Shown here: positions 10,570 to 21,221 of the stretch, piece after piece
Numbering within the stretch: position 1 is the stretch's first letter
Layout: every line of letters begins with the position of its first letter
Assembly: GCA_900618795.1 (NCBI GenBank)
Contig: UYJD01000015.1
Span: forward strand, 503,034-567,033
DNA: 64,000 nt
Origin: Cyanodermella asteris
Taxonomy: Eukaryota > Ascomycota > Lecanoromycetes > Ostropales > Stictidaceae
Direction of reading: 5' to 3'
The notes under the pieces: generated by a model
Told to the model about the DNA's origin: nothing
Seen by the model: only the letters and a program-made list of their open reading frames with translations
Database searches by the model: none
Program-made: the position numbers and the translations under genes

Positions 10570-12439
10570 CTAGCCAAGAGAGAACCACCTCTTGGCCTTC
10601 GACCCACGACTATTGGCCATGTGGTCGTCCTCTGTCACAGAACTGTCTTCGGTATCGCTGCTACCAGCACTGACGTGGCCCTCGCTGCTGCCGGAGTCCT
10701 TGCCATCACTGCTGCTATCAGAGTCCTTGTCATTTGTGGCATTCTCATCATCGCTTTCTCGGTCAGAAGTGCTATCGCTCTTTGCTTCTGCTGCCTTTGC
10801 TTCTTCTTCCTTTTCCTTCGCTTCCAATTGGGCTTTCAGGCCATTCTTCTTGGTCTCTCTGATGACACGCACAAACTTGTCCACTTCGGTCAAGGTCCTA
10901 GAGGGCTCGTCACGACGCGAGATCAGGAAACCGCTGATCTCAGCTGGCGAGAGCTCGCGCTCGGGCATCTTTTCGGCGAAACCGTTGGCCATCTTCTCAA
11001 ACTCGGGCTTGGGTAGAGTGCAAATAATGTTGCGGAACATCTGCCGAATGACATCGCGAGAGGCAAGTCCGAGCAAGAACTTGGAGTCGCAACGGCCAGG
11101 ACGGATAAGTGCAGAGTCCAGGTCATCGGGTAAATTCGACGTCATGATCAAGATTCGACCTTCTGCGGCACTCACGCCGTCGATGACATTGAGAAGGTCG
11201 GAGAGTGTGACTTTGGGCTTGGACAATTGCGCAGATATGTATTCCGCTTTCTGCTTCGTGCTCTGCTCGGCCATGTTACCGTTCTCGTCCTCGATCTTCT
11301 CATTCGACCCGGCAAGAGCGGCCTCGACGACATCCGACATACCGCCGCCTTGCTTATTCGACTTTCCTTCACGACGAATGCCCGCGGAGTCGATGTCCTC
11401 CAAGAGCACAATACATTTGCTGGGAAGACTGTCAAAAAGGTACCGCAGACCGCTTCCGTCAAGCTCCGGATCAGATAAGCTGATGAAGAAGATGTCGAGG
11501 CCAAAGTGACCGGCCAGAGATATACTGCAGGAGGTTTTGCCAGTACCGGGAGGGCCCCAAAAGAGCATGCCACGTCGATATGGGAGTCCCGCCTGGTTGT
11601 ACCACCGACGCTCCTCATCTGACAAGAATCTCTTCACCTCGCCGACAAGCTGGTCCTTGACAGCACTTCGTGACACAACTTACCCAGCTATCACCAGCTG
11701 CGACCCAAATCGTGGTCGTGTTCTCGGTTTGTCGATTGTACCGATTTTTGCAGTCCATCAGCATGTCTTTGATTGGCTGGTTGCTCATAGCTCGACACCG
11801 GATGACGAGGTGCGTAGATTCGGTTTGACGACCATATTCATCACACGTGGATGAGAATGTCTCCAAATAGAAGGTCCTCCCTTTGTAGACAAATTCTTGC
11901 ATGGCACGGTTCTTCGGTTTGTACACAAGCGAGCGACCCTCGAAAGCCTGCTTCGGCGGTGCCTCCTCCAACTCGCCGTCGGCATTCAGGACCTATTTAT
12001 TGTCTCTGTTCATTGTCGCTGTGATTTCACGAGCACCACGTGAGCTGCAAAGTACGACAGCCAATTCCAAGACCTCGTTGTACAGGACGTCCCAATAATC
12101 GACTCTCACTGCGAAGCTGGCCATTGGCGAGATAAAGGAGCTCAACTTTGCGTATAGTTCGAGAGCCTGGGTCACAGTGGGAGCAAACTTCCCTGCCAGC
12201 ACCGTCCAAGATTGGAGAGACTGCAGCAAAGGATAGAGAGCGGCAAAGCTAGTTGTGACAGTCTTTGGACCGCAGATGTGTCTTAATAAGATGAAAAGTG
12301 CAAGCGGCACGGTCTTCAGCGCGACCATAAGGCTCCTCACCGCGGCTCCAGCACCATCACTCGTAGACAGGGGAGTGGAGCCGATGGCGTTCAGGGATTT
12401 GAACGCAGGAGGCTTGCCGCCTGCCTGTGCGAGTGACAT
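10570..12439 (-). CDS. Bcs1-like AAA ATPase, reading frame interrupted
   Basis: The AAA half (about 11676-10570) is clear: Walker A G-P-P-G-T-G-K-T, Walker B I-V-L-L-E-D-I-D, sensor M-T-S-N, arginine finger region R-P-G-R-C-D, then a Lys/Glu and Ser/Asp-rich tail ending W-F-S-L-G. The N-terminal Bcs1 domain lies in 12439-11690, another frame. Two problems stand. First, a TAG at 11995-11993 interrupts the N-terminal frame; a 63-nt in-phase intron with a weak GTACTT donor could remove it. Second, at about 11685 a perfect GTAAGT follows the Trp codon, but the linker normally found between this point and the AAA domain (about 25 residues) is missing, and only odd introns (28-52 nt) keep frame. 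Bcs1 itself is a mitochondrial inner-membrane complex III assembly factor; fungi have many divergent paralogues, and this is one. The 5' end is unsure: upstream frames reach 12780 with a possible intron (GTGAGG donor, GACTAACA branch). Confidence 0.7.
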
Positions 12440-12780
12440 CTTCGCAATGAAGCTGTCGATTCCAACTGCAGTTCCCCCAGGAGCCTTGCTGGTCTGCTCG
12501 GTAACTTGTACTGTTTGCGTTGTTAGTCGACAGTGCGATTCAATTGGTGCAACAGTCCTCACTTGATGGTTGCAAAGCCGTTGCTGTACACCCACATCGA
12601 GGAGGATGGTGTTAGATTAAGTGGAGGCGTCGAGGACGAGCGGACTCGACCAACAGGTCGCGTTGACGATATTGGTGACAGGGACAGCTTGCAAAGTGCG
12701 GGACGGTAATTGAGGGCTCCTGACACTGGCGCAGAGATAGTTATGGGTGTCGATTGATGGAAGCATTCACGTATCGACAT

Positions 12781-13347
12781 GCGTTCGACACATCTTGCTC
12801 ACTCGCCTTAGACTCACAGACTCTCGCCTACAAGCCTTGAGCAAATTGCAGGACACACACAAGTATTGTGAGCCAGAATTCGGACAGAGATCGCGCCGTT
12901 GGAGCCTTCGCAGATTGTAGCTTGTACCACCCGGGCGGACAGGCAATAGACATCATCTCGTTTTGTGTAGTGGCAATATCAATTGCAGCAAATGACCAAC
13001 TCGAGAGAAAAAAGTGGTGTGCATTTCCTTGCTCCGTCTGTGCTGGGGCTGTCTGAGCTTCAACATGACACACGGTGGGGCCGTCTTACTGACGCATCAT
13101 CCCTCTGACTGAGAGGTCGTGCTGTCGTGGGCAGAGTCCACTTAGAGTAGGCATCGTCACAGCTTCTCTTTGCATGAGAGACCTGGTCAAAGTTTGGGCA
13201 AGCAGAGGCATTGACACGCGCATGAAAGCGTAAAAGCAAGCCACTTGGACAAACAAGGCCGAACTCATACCCATATACGCGCCGCAGGATCGCTTTCACG
13301 CCCTTTAAAAGCTGCCCGGCGGGTAGCAGCGGAGCACGTGCTCAGGC
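12781..13347. other. intergenic, nothing recognised
   Basis: This stretch lies between the uncertain 5' end of the Bcs1-like gene and the MRM2 stop. No coding or RNA features are visible. It likely contains the Bcs1-like promoter. Confidence 0.4.
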
Positions 13348-14655
13348 TCATACCTCTTCTTGCCAAATGGCGTCTCTCTGTATTCCAGGTTTCCTTCGCA
13401 GGGCTACAAAATAGGCCTCTTTCGACTCCTGGATCGCATATTAGAGCGAGATACCACAAGTTACTGGCGCTTACTTACGCTCCTGGATGACTCAGGCTTT
13501 TCCCGATGAACCTTGTTGAACATTGCTTTGAGGCGTTTCTCCAGGATTTTGTCTTCGGCTCCTTGGTAGAACTTGCAAATGAATGTGGCATCAGTCTTGA
13601 GCGTGTCAAATGCAAACTGCAGTGCAGCATCGCAAAGATCCTTCAGACATCATCAATATGTTTCAATCTATTTTTCGGAATTACCTACCATGCTGCCGGC
13701 GTGATCTCTGAAGGCATTTCCGCTTGTGTTCATCATCCTGACATAGGGGTTAACCAAAGTCTTGGCAGGGGATCGCAGTGGTTGCGGCCAGGGTGCGGAC
13801 ATGTCACTAAGCACCACATCGACTGTGGCATCCGACTTTGTATCGACGGCATCCTCGGCATGCGCCTTCGCAGCGGACTCGTCTTCCCCAAGTGATTCGC
13901 GCTCGAGGTCAACGTAGCCTTTCGAGGCGTCTTCCAGGTCTTCGGAGGTCATCGTTTCTGGTCCTGTGAAAGACTTGCGGACCCGCGGGCGCCCACGACC
14001 CGGTTCCTGAACATAACGTCTGACTTCGGCCTGGACTGAGGGGGACAGGAAGTTGCCTTGGATCGTGGACACGCCCTTTGGAGGCTGAGCCGGAATGATA
14101 TCGATGCCGATGACCCTGCCAGTTGGGTATGTTCGATCAACAGCAATCTGTTCGTGTAAACGTGAGGATCAGTAAGTATACAGAAATCACTCAATAACAT
14201 ACCTGAGACCAAGACCCAGGAGCGTAACCCTACATCCATCAGAATCGCGCCAATGTCAGAGCTCCGCTATATGTATACCAAATCGACCACGGTCTGACCG
14301 GGTTTGAAAAATTTGTATCTATGATTCATCTGTTCAGGGGTCAACACTACGCCTGCAAGAGATGAAATGGGCTTTTTCGTACCTCCAACAACTTGAAGGC
14401 GGCCCTGCTTTTCAGCCCTTGCAAACGGGCTTCTTTGGCGTACCTGTCGCCATCCTGACGCGTTTGCCAGCGCCGTGAGGAGGACGTAGATGCGTATCGA
14501 ACATATCGGTCGAATTCAAGACAAAGGCGAGAAGAGCAAGGTCGAAGCAGACCAGCAGCCCCAGCCGGCGTCAAACGACGCCATGCATGTGCGACAACAG
14601 CCCTCTGCATCAAGAGTTCAGAAACATGGTTCGTGGTAGGAGAAGTAAGCTGCAA
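13348..14655 (-). CDS. MRM2: mitochondrial rRNA 2'-O-ribose methyltransferase (FtsJ/RrmJ family)
   Basis: The enzyme methylates a conserved uridine of mitochondrial large-subunit rRNA using S-adenosylmethionine. I rebuilt six exons, all joined in phase 0: 14655-14383, 14329-14279, 14229-14203, 14147-13689, 13640-13479 and 13428-13348, giving 350 residues. The junctions restore family motifs: S-R-A-A-F-K-L-L-E (first catalytic Lys), V-V-D-L-G-Y-A-P-G-S-W-S-Q (SAM-binding motif I, spread over exons 2 and 3), V-V-L-S-D-M-S-A-P (catalytic Asp), F-I-C-K-F-Y-Q-G (second Lys) and S-R-S-E-S-K-E (catalytic Glu, across the last intron). The N-terminus is basic and Ala/Arg-rich as in mitochondrial presequences; Met16 (at 14610) may be the true start. 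Exon 3 is only 27 nt. An acidic insert lies between motif I and the Asp. Confidence 0.9.
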
Positions 14656-15023
14656 GGAATAAATAAGCTCGAAAATTCGCTCAGATCTTCTTGCTTAGGC
14701 GCCTGTTCCTGAACAATGGCATGCGCCGTCCCTGCGGCTCAACTGCTCAAGGGGCTCAGGCGGCCAGATCCCGCCTGGGACGCCCGGCCAGCCGCCAAGA
14801 GATGACACCTTGCGTTATCTGTTTCGAGATTCGAGGCCGATGGCCGTTGGAAGGTCATTCTACTTTTTGCTACCGCGCACTTCCTTTCCTTCTTGTCTGT
14901 CCTTTACAACCCTGTCGCGAGCTGAGAACGAAGGCCTTGTTCTGAGTGACCGGACTCTCGCATGACTCTCTCAGAGGTTCGATAGTCTCTCAAGTACGTG
15001 GCCTCGGCCGCCTCCCTCCCATT
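14656..15023. promoter_or_regulatory. divergent promoter region, MRM2 / ER DnaJ
   Basis: The two genes start back to back with about 370 nt between them. I see no TATA box and no named transcription-factor motif. An in-frame upstream ATG for the DnaJ gene lies at 14946, but it would add residues before the signal peptide. Confidence 0.45.
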
Positions 15024-16259
15024 ATGCGGCTGTTCGGTCTCGCTATCTGGCTACTTTGCTGCCTCGGACTGGCCATCGCCGCTGAAGACTACTACAACCT
15101 TCTCGGAGTCAGTAAGTCGGCGTCAGACAAGGAGCTCAAGAGCGCATACAGACGGCTCAGCAAACAGTTTCATCCCGACAAGAATCCCGGCGATGACACA
15201 GCACACCAGAAGTTCGTCGAAATCTCAGAAGCCTACGAAGCGCTCGCGGACAAGGAGACTCGAAAGATCTATGATCAGTACGGACATGAGGGGGTAAAAC
15301 AGCACAAGCAGGGCGGCGGCAGGCAGTCACACGACCCGTTCGACCTCTTCTCGAGATTCTTCGGTGGCGGAGGACACTTCGGAGGTGGCGGAGGAGTACG
15401 AAGAGGTCCGGACATGGAGGTCAGGGTCTCAGTGCCACTGCGCGACTTCTACAATGGTGCATCGCACGAGTTTGCGGTCGAAAAGCAACACATTTGCGAG
15501 GAGTGTGAGGGCACGGGAAGTGAGGACGGTACCGTAGAGGTATGCGGTCAGTGTCAAGGACGAGGTATCGTCATACAAAAGGCTCAGCTTGCACCGGGCA
15601 TCTTCCAGCAGATGCAAATGCACTGCGACAAGTGTGGAGGCAAGGGCAAGACAATCCGGAAACCTTGCAAGGTCTGTGGTGGCAGCAGAGTCGTGCGCAA
15701 GACTTCAACATTCACGCTCGACGTTCTGAAAGGCATGGACCGGGGCGAAAGAGTAGTCTACGACAACGAAGCGGACGCCCACCCTGATCACGAGGCCGGC
15801 AATTTGGTCGTGCATATCGACGAGCTTGCGCCAGCTTTCGCCGAGAACGAGGAGGAACGGTTTGACGGCACTTTCTTCAGGAGAAAGGGCAGAGACCTAT
15901 ACTGGAAGGAGGTCCTCGGCTTGCGGGAAGCATGGATGGGCGACTGGACACGCAACCTCACCCATCTCGACGGCCACGTCATCCAACTCTCCCGTAAGCG
16001 CGGTGAGGTCGTCCAGCCAAATTCGATCGAGATCCTGGAAGGCGAGGGAATGCCTCTGCCTGGCGAGGAGCGTGATCGCACCGGCGTCGATGCCGGCACC
16101 CTGCACGTCCAGTACGAAATCATAATACCCGACCAGATGGACAAGGGTATGGAAAAAGACTTTTGGGCGTTATGGGAAAAATATCGCAAGAAGCAGGGTG
16201 TCATAGATCTGGGCCAGGACAGCGGGCGGCCCAAGTCGCAGGTGCGCGATGAGTTATAG
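15024..16259 (+). CDS. ER-lumenal DnaJ chaperone (Scj1/DnaJB11-like)
   Basis: This is an Hsp40 co-chaperone for the ER Hsp70 Kar2/BiP in folding and ER-associated degradation. I chose the ATG at 15024 because it starts a typical signal peptide (M-R-L-F-G-L-A-I-W-L-L, ending near I-A-A-E); an in-frame ATG 26 codons upstream would bury it. The 411-residue product has a J domain (residues about 23-87) with F-H-P-D-K, a Gly/Phe-rich linker, and a zinc domain of four repeats (C-E-E-C-E-G-T-G, C-G-Q-C-Q-G-R-G, C-D-K-C-G-G-K-G, C-K-V-C-G-G-S-R). Substrate-binding C-terminal domains follow. It ends in R-D-E-L, an HDEL/KDEL-type retrieval signal. Single exon. Confidence 0.93.
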   Translation: MRLFGLAIWLLCCLGLAIAAEDYYNLLGVSKSASDKELKSAYRRLSKQFHPDKNPGDDTAHQKFVEISEAYEALADKETRKIYDQYGHEGVKQHKQGGGRQSHDPFDLFSRFFGGGGHFGGGGGVRRGPDMEVRVSVPLRDFYNGASHEFAVEKQHICEECEGTGSEDGTVEVCGQCQGRGIVIQKAQLAPGIFQQMQMHCDKCGGKGKTIRKPCKVCGGSRVVRKTSTFTLDVLKGMDRGERVVYDNEADAHPDHEAGNLVVHIDELAPAFAENEEERFDGTFFRRKGRDLYWKEVLGLREAWMGDWTRNLTHLDGHVIQLSRKRGEVVQPNSIEILEGEGMPLPGEERDRTGVDAGTLHVQYEIIIPDQMDKGMEKDFWALWEKYRKKQGVIDLGQDSGRPKSQVRDEL

Positions 16260-16383
16260 ACCAAGTTTCGAATTGAATAAAGACTTTCTGTGTTCTCTTA
16301 TTTCGAAGAGCCGTCCCCAAAACGCTCCAACGCAACTCCGAAGCTAGATGCTGTTCGCTGATGTATGTGACTGTTCGTACCTC

Positions 16384-16690
16384 TCAAAGGTTGGCCTTCT
16401 CCTGGACCTCGCCGATCTTCAACTTGGGCTGGTACTTCTTGAGCACGCTCTCGTTGTGGTACTGCAGAGGCGTCAGTATTCCTGGTTCTTGTCCACCACT
16501 TTGACCGACTCACTTTCCAGAACTGCTTGCTGGCGTCCTTTCCAGCAACACGCTTCAAGATCTTGGCTCCACCAGGATGCTCGTCAATGAACTTCGAAAC
16601 ATCGTACACGCCATTGTCGATGATAATGTACAATCCCTTCTCGGCCGAGTTGTGCTCCGCAACCTCGTTCTTGGAGATGGCCTTCGACAT
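16384..16690 (-). CDS. small soluble cytochrome b5-like heme protein
   Basis: Two exons (16690-16514 and 16461-16384) flank a 52-nt intron (GTGAGT donor, TGCAG acceptor), giving 84 residues. The cytochrome b5 heme/steroid-binding fold is marked by Y-D-V-S-K-F-I-D-E-H-P-G-G with the first heme-ligand His. The likely second ligand is the His in K-Y-H-N-E-S just after the splice. There is no membrane anchor or signal peptide, so this is a soluble single-domain b5 rather than microsomal b5. The start is the Met at 16690 (M-S-K-A); an in-frame upstream Met at 16747 would add residues not seen in b5 domains. The electron partner is not shown by context. It converges on the DnaJ gene with about 125 nt between stops. 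Confidence 0.88.
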
Positions 16691-18311
16691 GGTGATATAT
16701 TGTAGGGTGTCGGGATCGACTTTGAGGACAGAACGCAGAGACAACAAGTGGTAAAGAGGTCGGAATCGGTCTATGAGAGCACGGAAGCAAAGATGATGAG
16801 GATAAGATCACGAAGGACTGTCGCGCGATCACTACATGGATGGTGCGAGTCCCCACCGAGCGCGCGCTGCCGAGGATGAGATTCGGCTGAGGCGAGCACC
16901 TCGGATTGTCAGCTGATACGCTCGCGCTGTGGTTGGTCGGTGTCAACGTTTACACAAAGTCAACTTGAAACGCCATCGCGCTCGCGAATGCCAGGCATCA
17001 GAAGAGATCATCGAAAGGAGACTGGAGCAGAGCAGCAATAGCTAGAGGTACCGACCTTCCTGCGTAGGTACTAATGTTGTTGTTACCACGCGGTCATTGC
17101 CGGACGCGCTGTACCTGGAGATACCAGCTCAGTGAACTACCATAAGGATGAATCATGCCGATGATCTATCCGAAGGTCTGCAACTTCCATGTCTTCGCCA
17201 CTGCTTTTTTTTCTTTCTTTCGAACTTCAGTTAGTGTATGCGGTGAATCATATCGACGCTTTACCGAGTCAACGCGCCCTCGCGCGAGACCTGATCAGAT
17301 CGACATATATTACTTTGCCGAATTTGACTTGCAAAGCTGTTCTACCAAGCAGCGTGATCTAGGCACGTATACAAAATGTCGGCGTGGTGTCAGGCATGGC
17401 GGAATGTCGGACGGATTGGAAGAAGGCGATTCAACCAACCAAGCTCCCTTTACCCACCGAGTACGATATAAAACCTTTAGAGCGGATGACACCTTGCTCT
17501 TTGCTTCACGATCTTGCGTTATTTAGCTGTCACCAAGGCCCAAAATGATGAGTCTGTAGCTTGAAGCGAGCCCGACAATGTGCTTGGCATAGCTCGGTGA
17601 CTCCGATACGAGGATCGTCGTATTGTGCGCATGTGCTGCGGACCCATCTGAGGTGAGAATGTCCATTCTGTGGGATAGAAGACTGGTTTCAATGAAATCT
17701 TAGAAAGGTCAAGGAGGTCAAGAAGGCACAAGGTCATGGGCAGACAACAATGAAAAGGCCTGTCGTCTGAAACGTGACTGTGAGACTGCCAATGCCAACG
17801 CTGCACGGCTGTGAGGCTAATTTTGACAGCTCAGGCGCTTACAGTCTCTAAAGAGTCAATGACTCGATAAAGCTTGTCGGGTCGGCCACGGTTTGGGATG
17901 TTCCTTCAACATGGCCTTTGTGAGGTGAAAGAATATCCTGCAGACTGCGTCCAAAATCACCGACTCCTCCATGTGCCAGGAAATCCGAGGAGTAATTAGG
18001 GATAGCGATCATGTCGAGCCTTTGCGCATTCATAGACTGGCAGATTCGGAGGGCAGGATCCAGGGCTTGTGAGCGAGTAACCATGTGCTGAACCAAGCCG
18101 CATTTGCACGTTCATACGTCACAAAGCTTCGAAAGGTCAAAGATGGGTTGATGTTCAAAAGCGAATCTCATTCATCAATGACCTCAAGGCCTGAGTGAGA
18201 AGATCGTTGGTATCGTTCCATTGCCGTATTGGACATCCGTACAAAGCCAGGCAAAAGCGCCGAATTTCATGCCGATTCCCATTGCACCACCCCATGTCCG
18301 CAACAACACGC
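16691..18311. other. intergenic, nothing recognised
   Basis: A 1.6-kb stretch with no supportable gene. A TATAAAAC sequence at about 17467 on the plus strand precedes no convincing open frame. A pyrimidine-rich run lies near 17203-17220. Confidence 0.4.
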
Positions 18312-18970
18312 TTAGAAAACAAGTGCCGCACCCTTCGTCTTCTTGTCACCACTATTCGGAAGATGTCAGTTATTCCCGTTCTCAAACTTTGGAATGCGAA
18401 ACCCGCTGTGGGAGCGTACCCAAGCTCAAAGTGCTTGCAGCGCTTGAGCGACAGCTGTGCCTTTGTCTTGCATTGTGTGCATTCCAATCTCAAGACGACC
18501 TTCTTCGTGGTCTTGGCCTTCTTGTGGAAAACGGGCTTGGTCTGACCACCGTAACCGGACTGCTTGCGGTCGTAACGACGCTTTCCTTGCGCGAATGCGG
18601 ATGCCTGTATGATATCGTCTCAGCCTGTTGCCCTCATCCTAGATACTCCATCTCATTGTCCGGGGACCATGGAACCCACCTTGCCAGCCTTGTACTGTGT
18701 GACCTTGTGCTGGGTGTGCTTCTTGCAAGTCTTGTGCTTGCAGTAAGTCTTACGGGTCTTCGGAACGTTAACCTGGCGATTTGTATTAGTTACTGTCCGT
18801 GTAATATCCCCGCATGTCCCGAAAGCTGCCTCGCCTGGTTGCGCGGATTATTGTTGGCGCCTTGATCTCTGTCCGTCCCGCCATGGTTTTCTCAACTCCC
18901 TCCTCTTCCAACAATCCCGCGCGCACCTCCAGCCAGCCCTCGAGTTTCGTGGTATGGGTACACTCACCAT
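18312..18970 (-). CDS. RPL44: 60S ribosomal protein eL42 (L44/L36a)
   Basis: Cytoplasmic large-subunit protein near the E site. Four exons: 18970-18968 (only the ATG), 18772-18680, 18604-18420 and 18351-18312, giving exactly 106 residues, the usual length. Sequence is near-canonical: [11 protein letters not shown], then [13 protein letters not shown], then [12 protein letters not shown], ending G-A-A-L-V-F. The zinc-ribbon cysteines (C12, C17 and the C-T-Q-C pair) are present. Residue 56 is Pro, the form linked to cycloheximide sensitivity in yeasts. Intron 1 is long for this locus (195 nt) and follows the start codon directly, a pattern common in fungal ribosomal-protein genes. Introns 2 and 3 are 75 and 68 nt. 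Confidence 0.95.
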
Positions 18971-19330
18971 TTTGACGGCTTCCGATGTCGTTGATGCTGA
19001 AAATGGTGGCAAATAGGCTGTTTCGCTGGACTAGCTGTCGGCGGGCGGATTTCCGGGTCGAACTTCGTGTTAGGGCTGCCACGCCAAGTCTTCTGATGGT
19101 CGGCCCGGATCAACCACGTCCCGGTAGCGACACCCTAGCTGGCAGTTGAGTGTCTTTCATCACTTTCGGACTCATTGAGCAAAGCTTACATGGCGCGCCT
19201 GAGAAGCGATAAATTATGATGCGTATGTCAAGTCGTCGACTCCTGACGTGCTGATGCTGTCACTGACAGCCATTAGGGATCGTGTCAAGCAGATTCTATT
19301 GAAGTTGACACCCAACTCATCCATGGAGAA
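18971..19330. promoter_or_regulatory. RPL44 upstream region
   Basis: About 360 nt between the RPL44 start and the stop of the phosphodiesterase-like gene (same strand). It must hold the RPL44 promoter. I see no TATA box; specific ribosomal-protein promoter elements could not be named with confidence. Confidence 0.4.
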
Positions 19331-20368
19331 TCAGAAGCCTTTGCCCAAGCGTCTTGTAACTGAATGCTCACCCTCATCTGACGAGCCATACCAAATCGTC
19401 CCCGCCTGACAGCTTAGTCCCTTCTCCTGCCCAACTATCCACTCACCACCCGCCGGGATCGCCTCATCAACCCCATCCTTCGGCCAGTAATTCTCCTTTA
19501 ACCACGCATTGATTTCATCAATTGCCCGCAGCCAAGCCTCCATCTTCTTCAAATCCAGTCCATTTGTACCTTCAGTCGCATGATCATCATTAGTGATGAA
19601 CCGCCCCAACGTAAGGTGTGCAGACGGCACAACATATCGAGACGCAACCTCGACGCCGGTGGCCCGACACATGTACCAGATGTCTCTGCGTAGATGGTGG
19701 TAAGTATATGAATCACCCTGGTCCCGACCGATGAGACTTTCGCCGCTCGCCGGGACGAAGCTGAGAGCCAATGCGGCGGCGTCGTAGCTGATCATGGGCT
19801 TGATCAGGCGGGCGCGATGAGTGAACGTGTAGTCCACCATTTCCTGTAACTTGGGTTCAATCGTTGCTGCTCGGACATCCATGTCCTCTTTCGTGAGAGA
19901 ATGAGCAACCTCCATGACTGTCATGTGCGCATTCTCTGGAGCCATGAGGCATAATGCTGTTCGAGGCTCAGCTAATTTGGCCCGCGTAGTATGTATTACG
20001 GGTTCGGCGAGACCTACAGGGAGCCTGGCTCTTGAGCCGCGCCTGGACCTCGCGGATCAGAAGCCGTAAAGCGCGCGGTGGCCGAGCCCAGAAGACCAGG
20101 CAGTGTCGTGGGTCTTTGTAGTCGGGAAATAGGCTAGGATGCATGACTTTGTATAGAATCGGATCAATGTCGAGGGAGGTCAACTCGCCGGACAGGAGCT
20201 TTTCGTGCTGTGCGGTATTGCGTTTCGTTCTGTGTTGTTCATAGCGGGATTGGATGCCTACCTGTGTGACTGCGTGAGCTCGTGTTATCTCTGGTCCTTT
20301 TGATCGGATGGTGAGCGTACCGCGTTGCCTTCGCTGATGATGTCGTCGTAGGGCGACTCGGTGGACAT
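19331..20368 (-). CDS. 2H phosphodiesterase / RNA ligase-like cyclic phosphodiesterase
   Basis: Three exons (20368-20321, 20261-20018, 19956-19331) give 305 residues. Both junctions use good donors (GTACGC, GTAGGT), and the second restores the block L-M-A-P-E-N-A-H-M-T. The 2H superfamily is defined by two His-x-Thr motifs: here H-M-T-V about mid-protein and H-L-T-L-G-R-F about 100 residues later, with the Y-V-V-P-S-A lead-in common to fungal members. Known relatives hydrolyse 2',3'-cyclic phosphates or similar bonds; the actual substrate here is unknown. The N-terminus (M-S-T-E-S-P-Y-D-D) has no targeting signal, so it is likely cytosolic or nuclear. Confidence 0.82.
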
Positions 20369-21221
20369 GGTGGATGGCACAGTGTCTAACATCCAAGATC
20401 GTTGACTACTTCGGTCCCTCTAGCATTCAAATGATGTGGGAGAATTTGCGGGCCAGTGAAGAGCCTAGGGCAGGACATAAGCAACCCTAAGCAATGCTTG
20501 TGCTGTATCAATACATCTATGATTCGGCCTCCTGAGAGCTTTCAAGGTAGATTTCGAATTAGTTGACGAAGCATAATCGGGTCTAAATACTCAGAATCAG
20601 AATCCTCCCGTGTTCAAACGTGAAGAGACTTATCGTGTCGTTCCGCCGCGGACCTGAGTTGTTTTGTCAGAACGATACTTCTTTCGTCCTAGCGCCGCTT
20701 CGCCTTACAAAAATGGAGCGCTCGCACGAGGTGAAATCATCGCGATCTTGCAGATGTCGCCTTATCCCCTCCACTACTACTGTTCATGCGAACATGATTC
20801 AAACAAGTTTCATGAGACACAAGATTGATGTGGCGACAGTCGACGTCGTGTTACATCACAGAGCATGGCGGTCATCGATGGACGAAAGAAGCAAGTCATT
20901 GCCGAAGGTCGTTGATTGCTATGGCTATGAGGCTGAGCCGCACTTGTGACTTCGCCCGTCATTCTCCAATAATCGTGGTTCGAGAGACGCAAGACCCTTA
21001 AGAAACCTCCGGTCGAATTGTATGTTCATTTCACCTGCAGCCTGTCTTCTCACGTTGAATTGTGATATTTTTCCGACAATTTTTCAATTGGTGCACCGTG
21101 CCAGATCGTCGGGCGCCATATAGCAGCGTATGATTCAAGTCATTGATCGAGGGAACAAACACGAAATGTCCCCAAGTTTGTGCACTTTGGCACCGTCTGA
21201 CCTTTAGTCACGGATATACTG
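20369..21221. other. intergenic, nothing recognised
   Basis: About 850 nt with short frames only. It probably holds the phosphodiesterase promoter and the terminator of the rhodopsin-like gene. Confidence 0.4.

Noticed and set aside
10592-11509. 305-codon plus-strand frame, Ser-rich
   Set aside because: Antisense to the AAA domain and acidic tail of the Bcs1-like gene; no homology seen.
17155-17526. 123-codon frame near a TATAAAAC sequence
   Set aside because: The TATA-like string lies inside the frame rather than before it, composition is random, and no spliced continuation was found.
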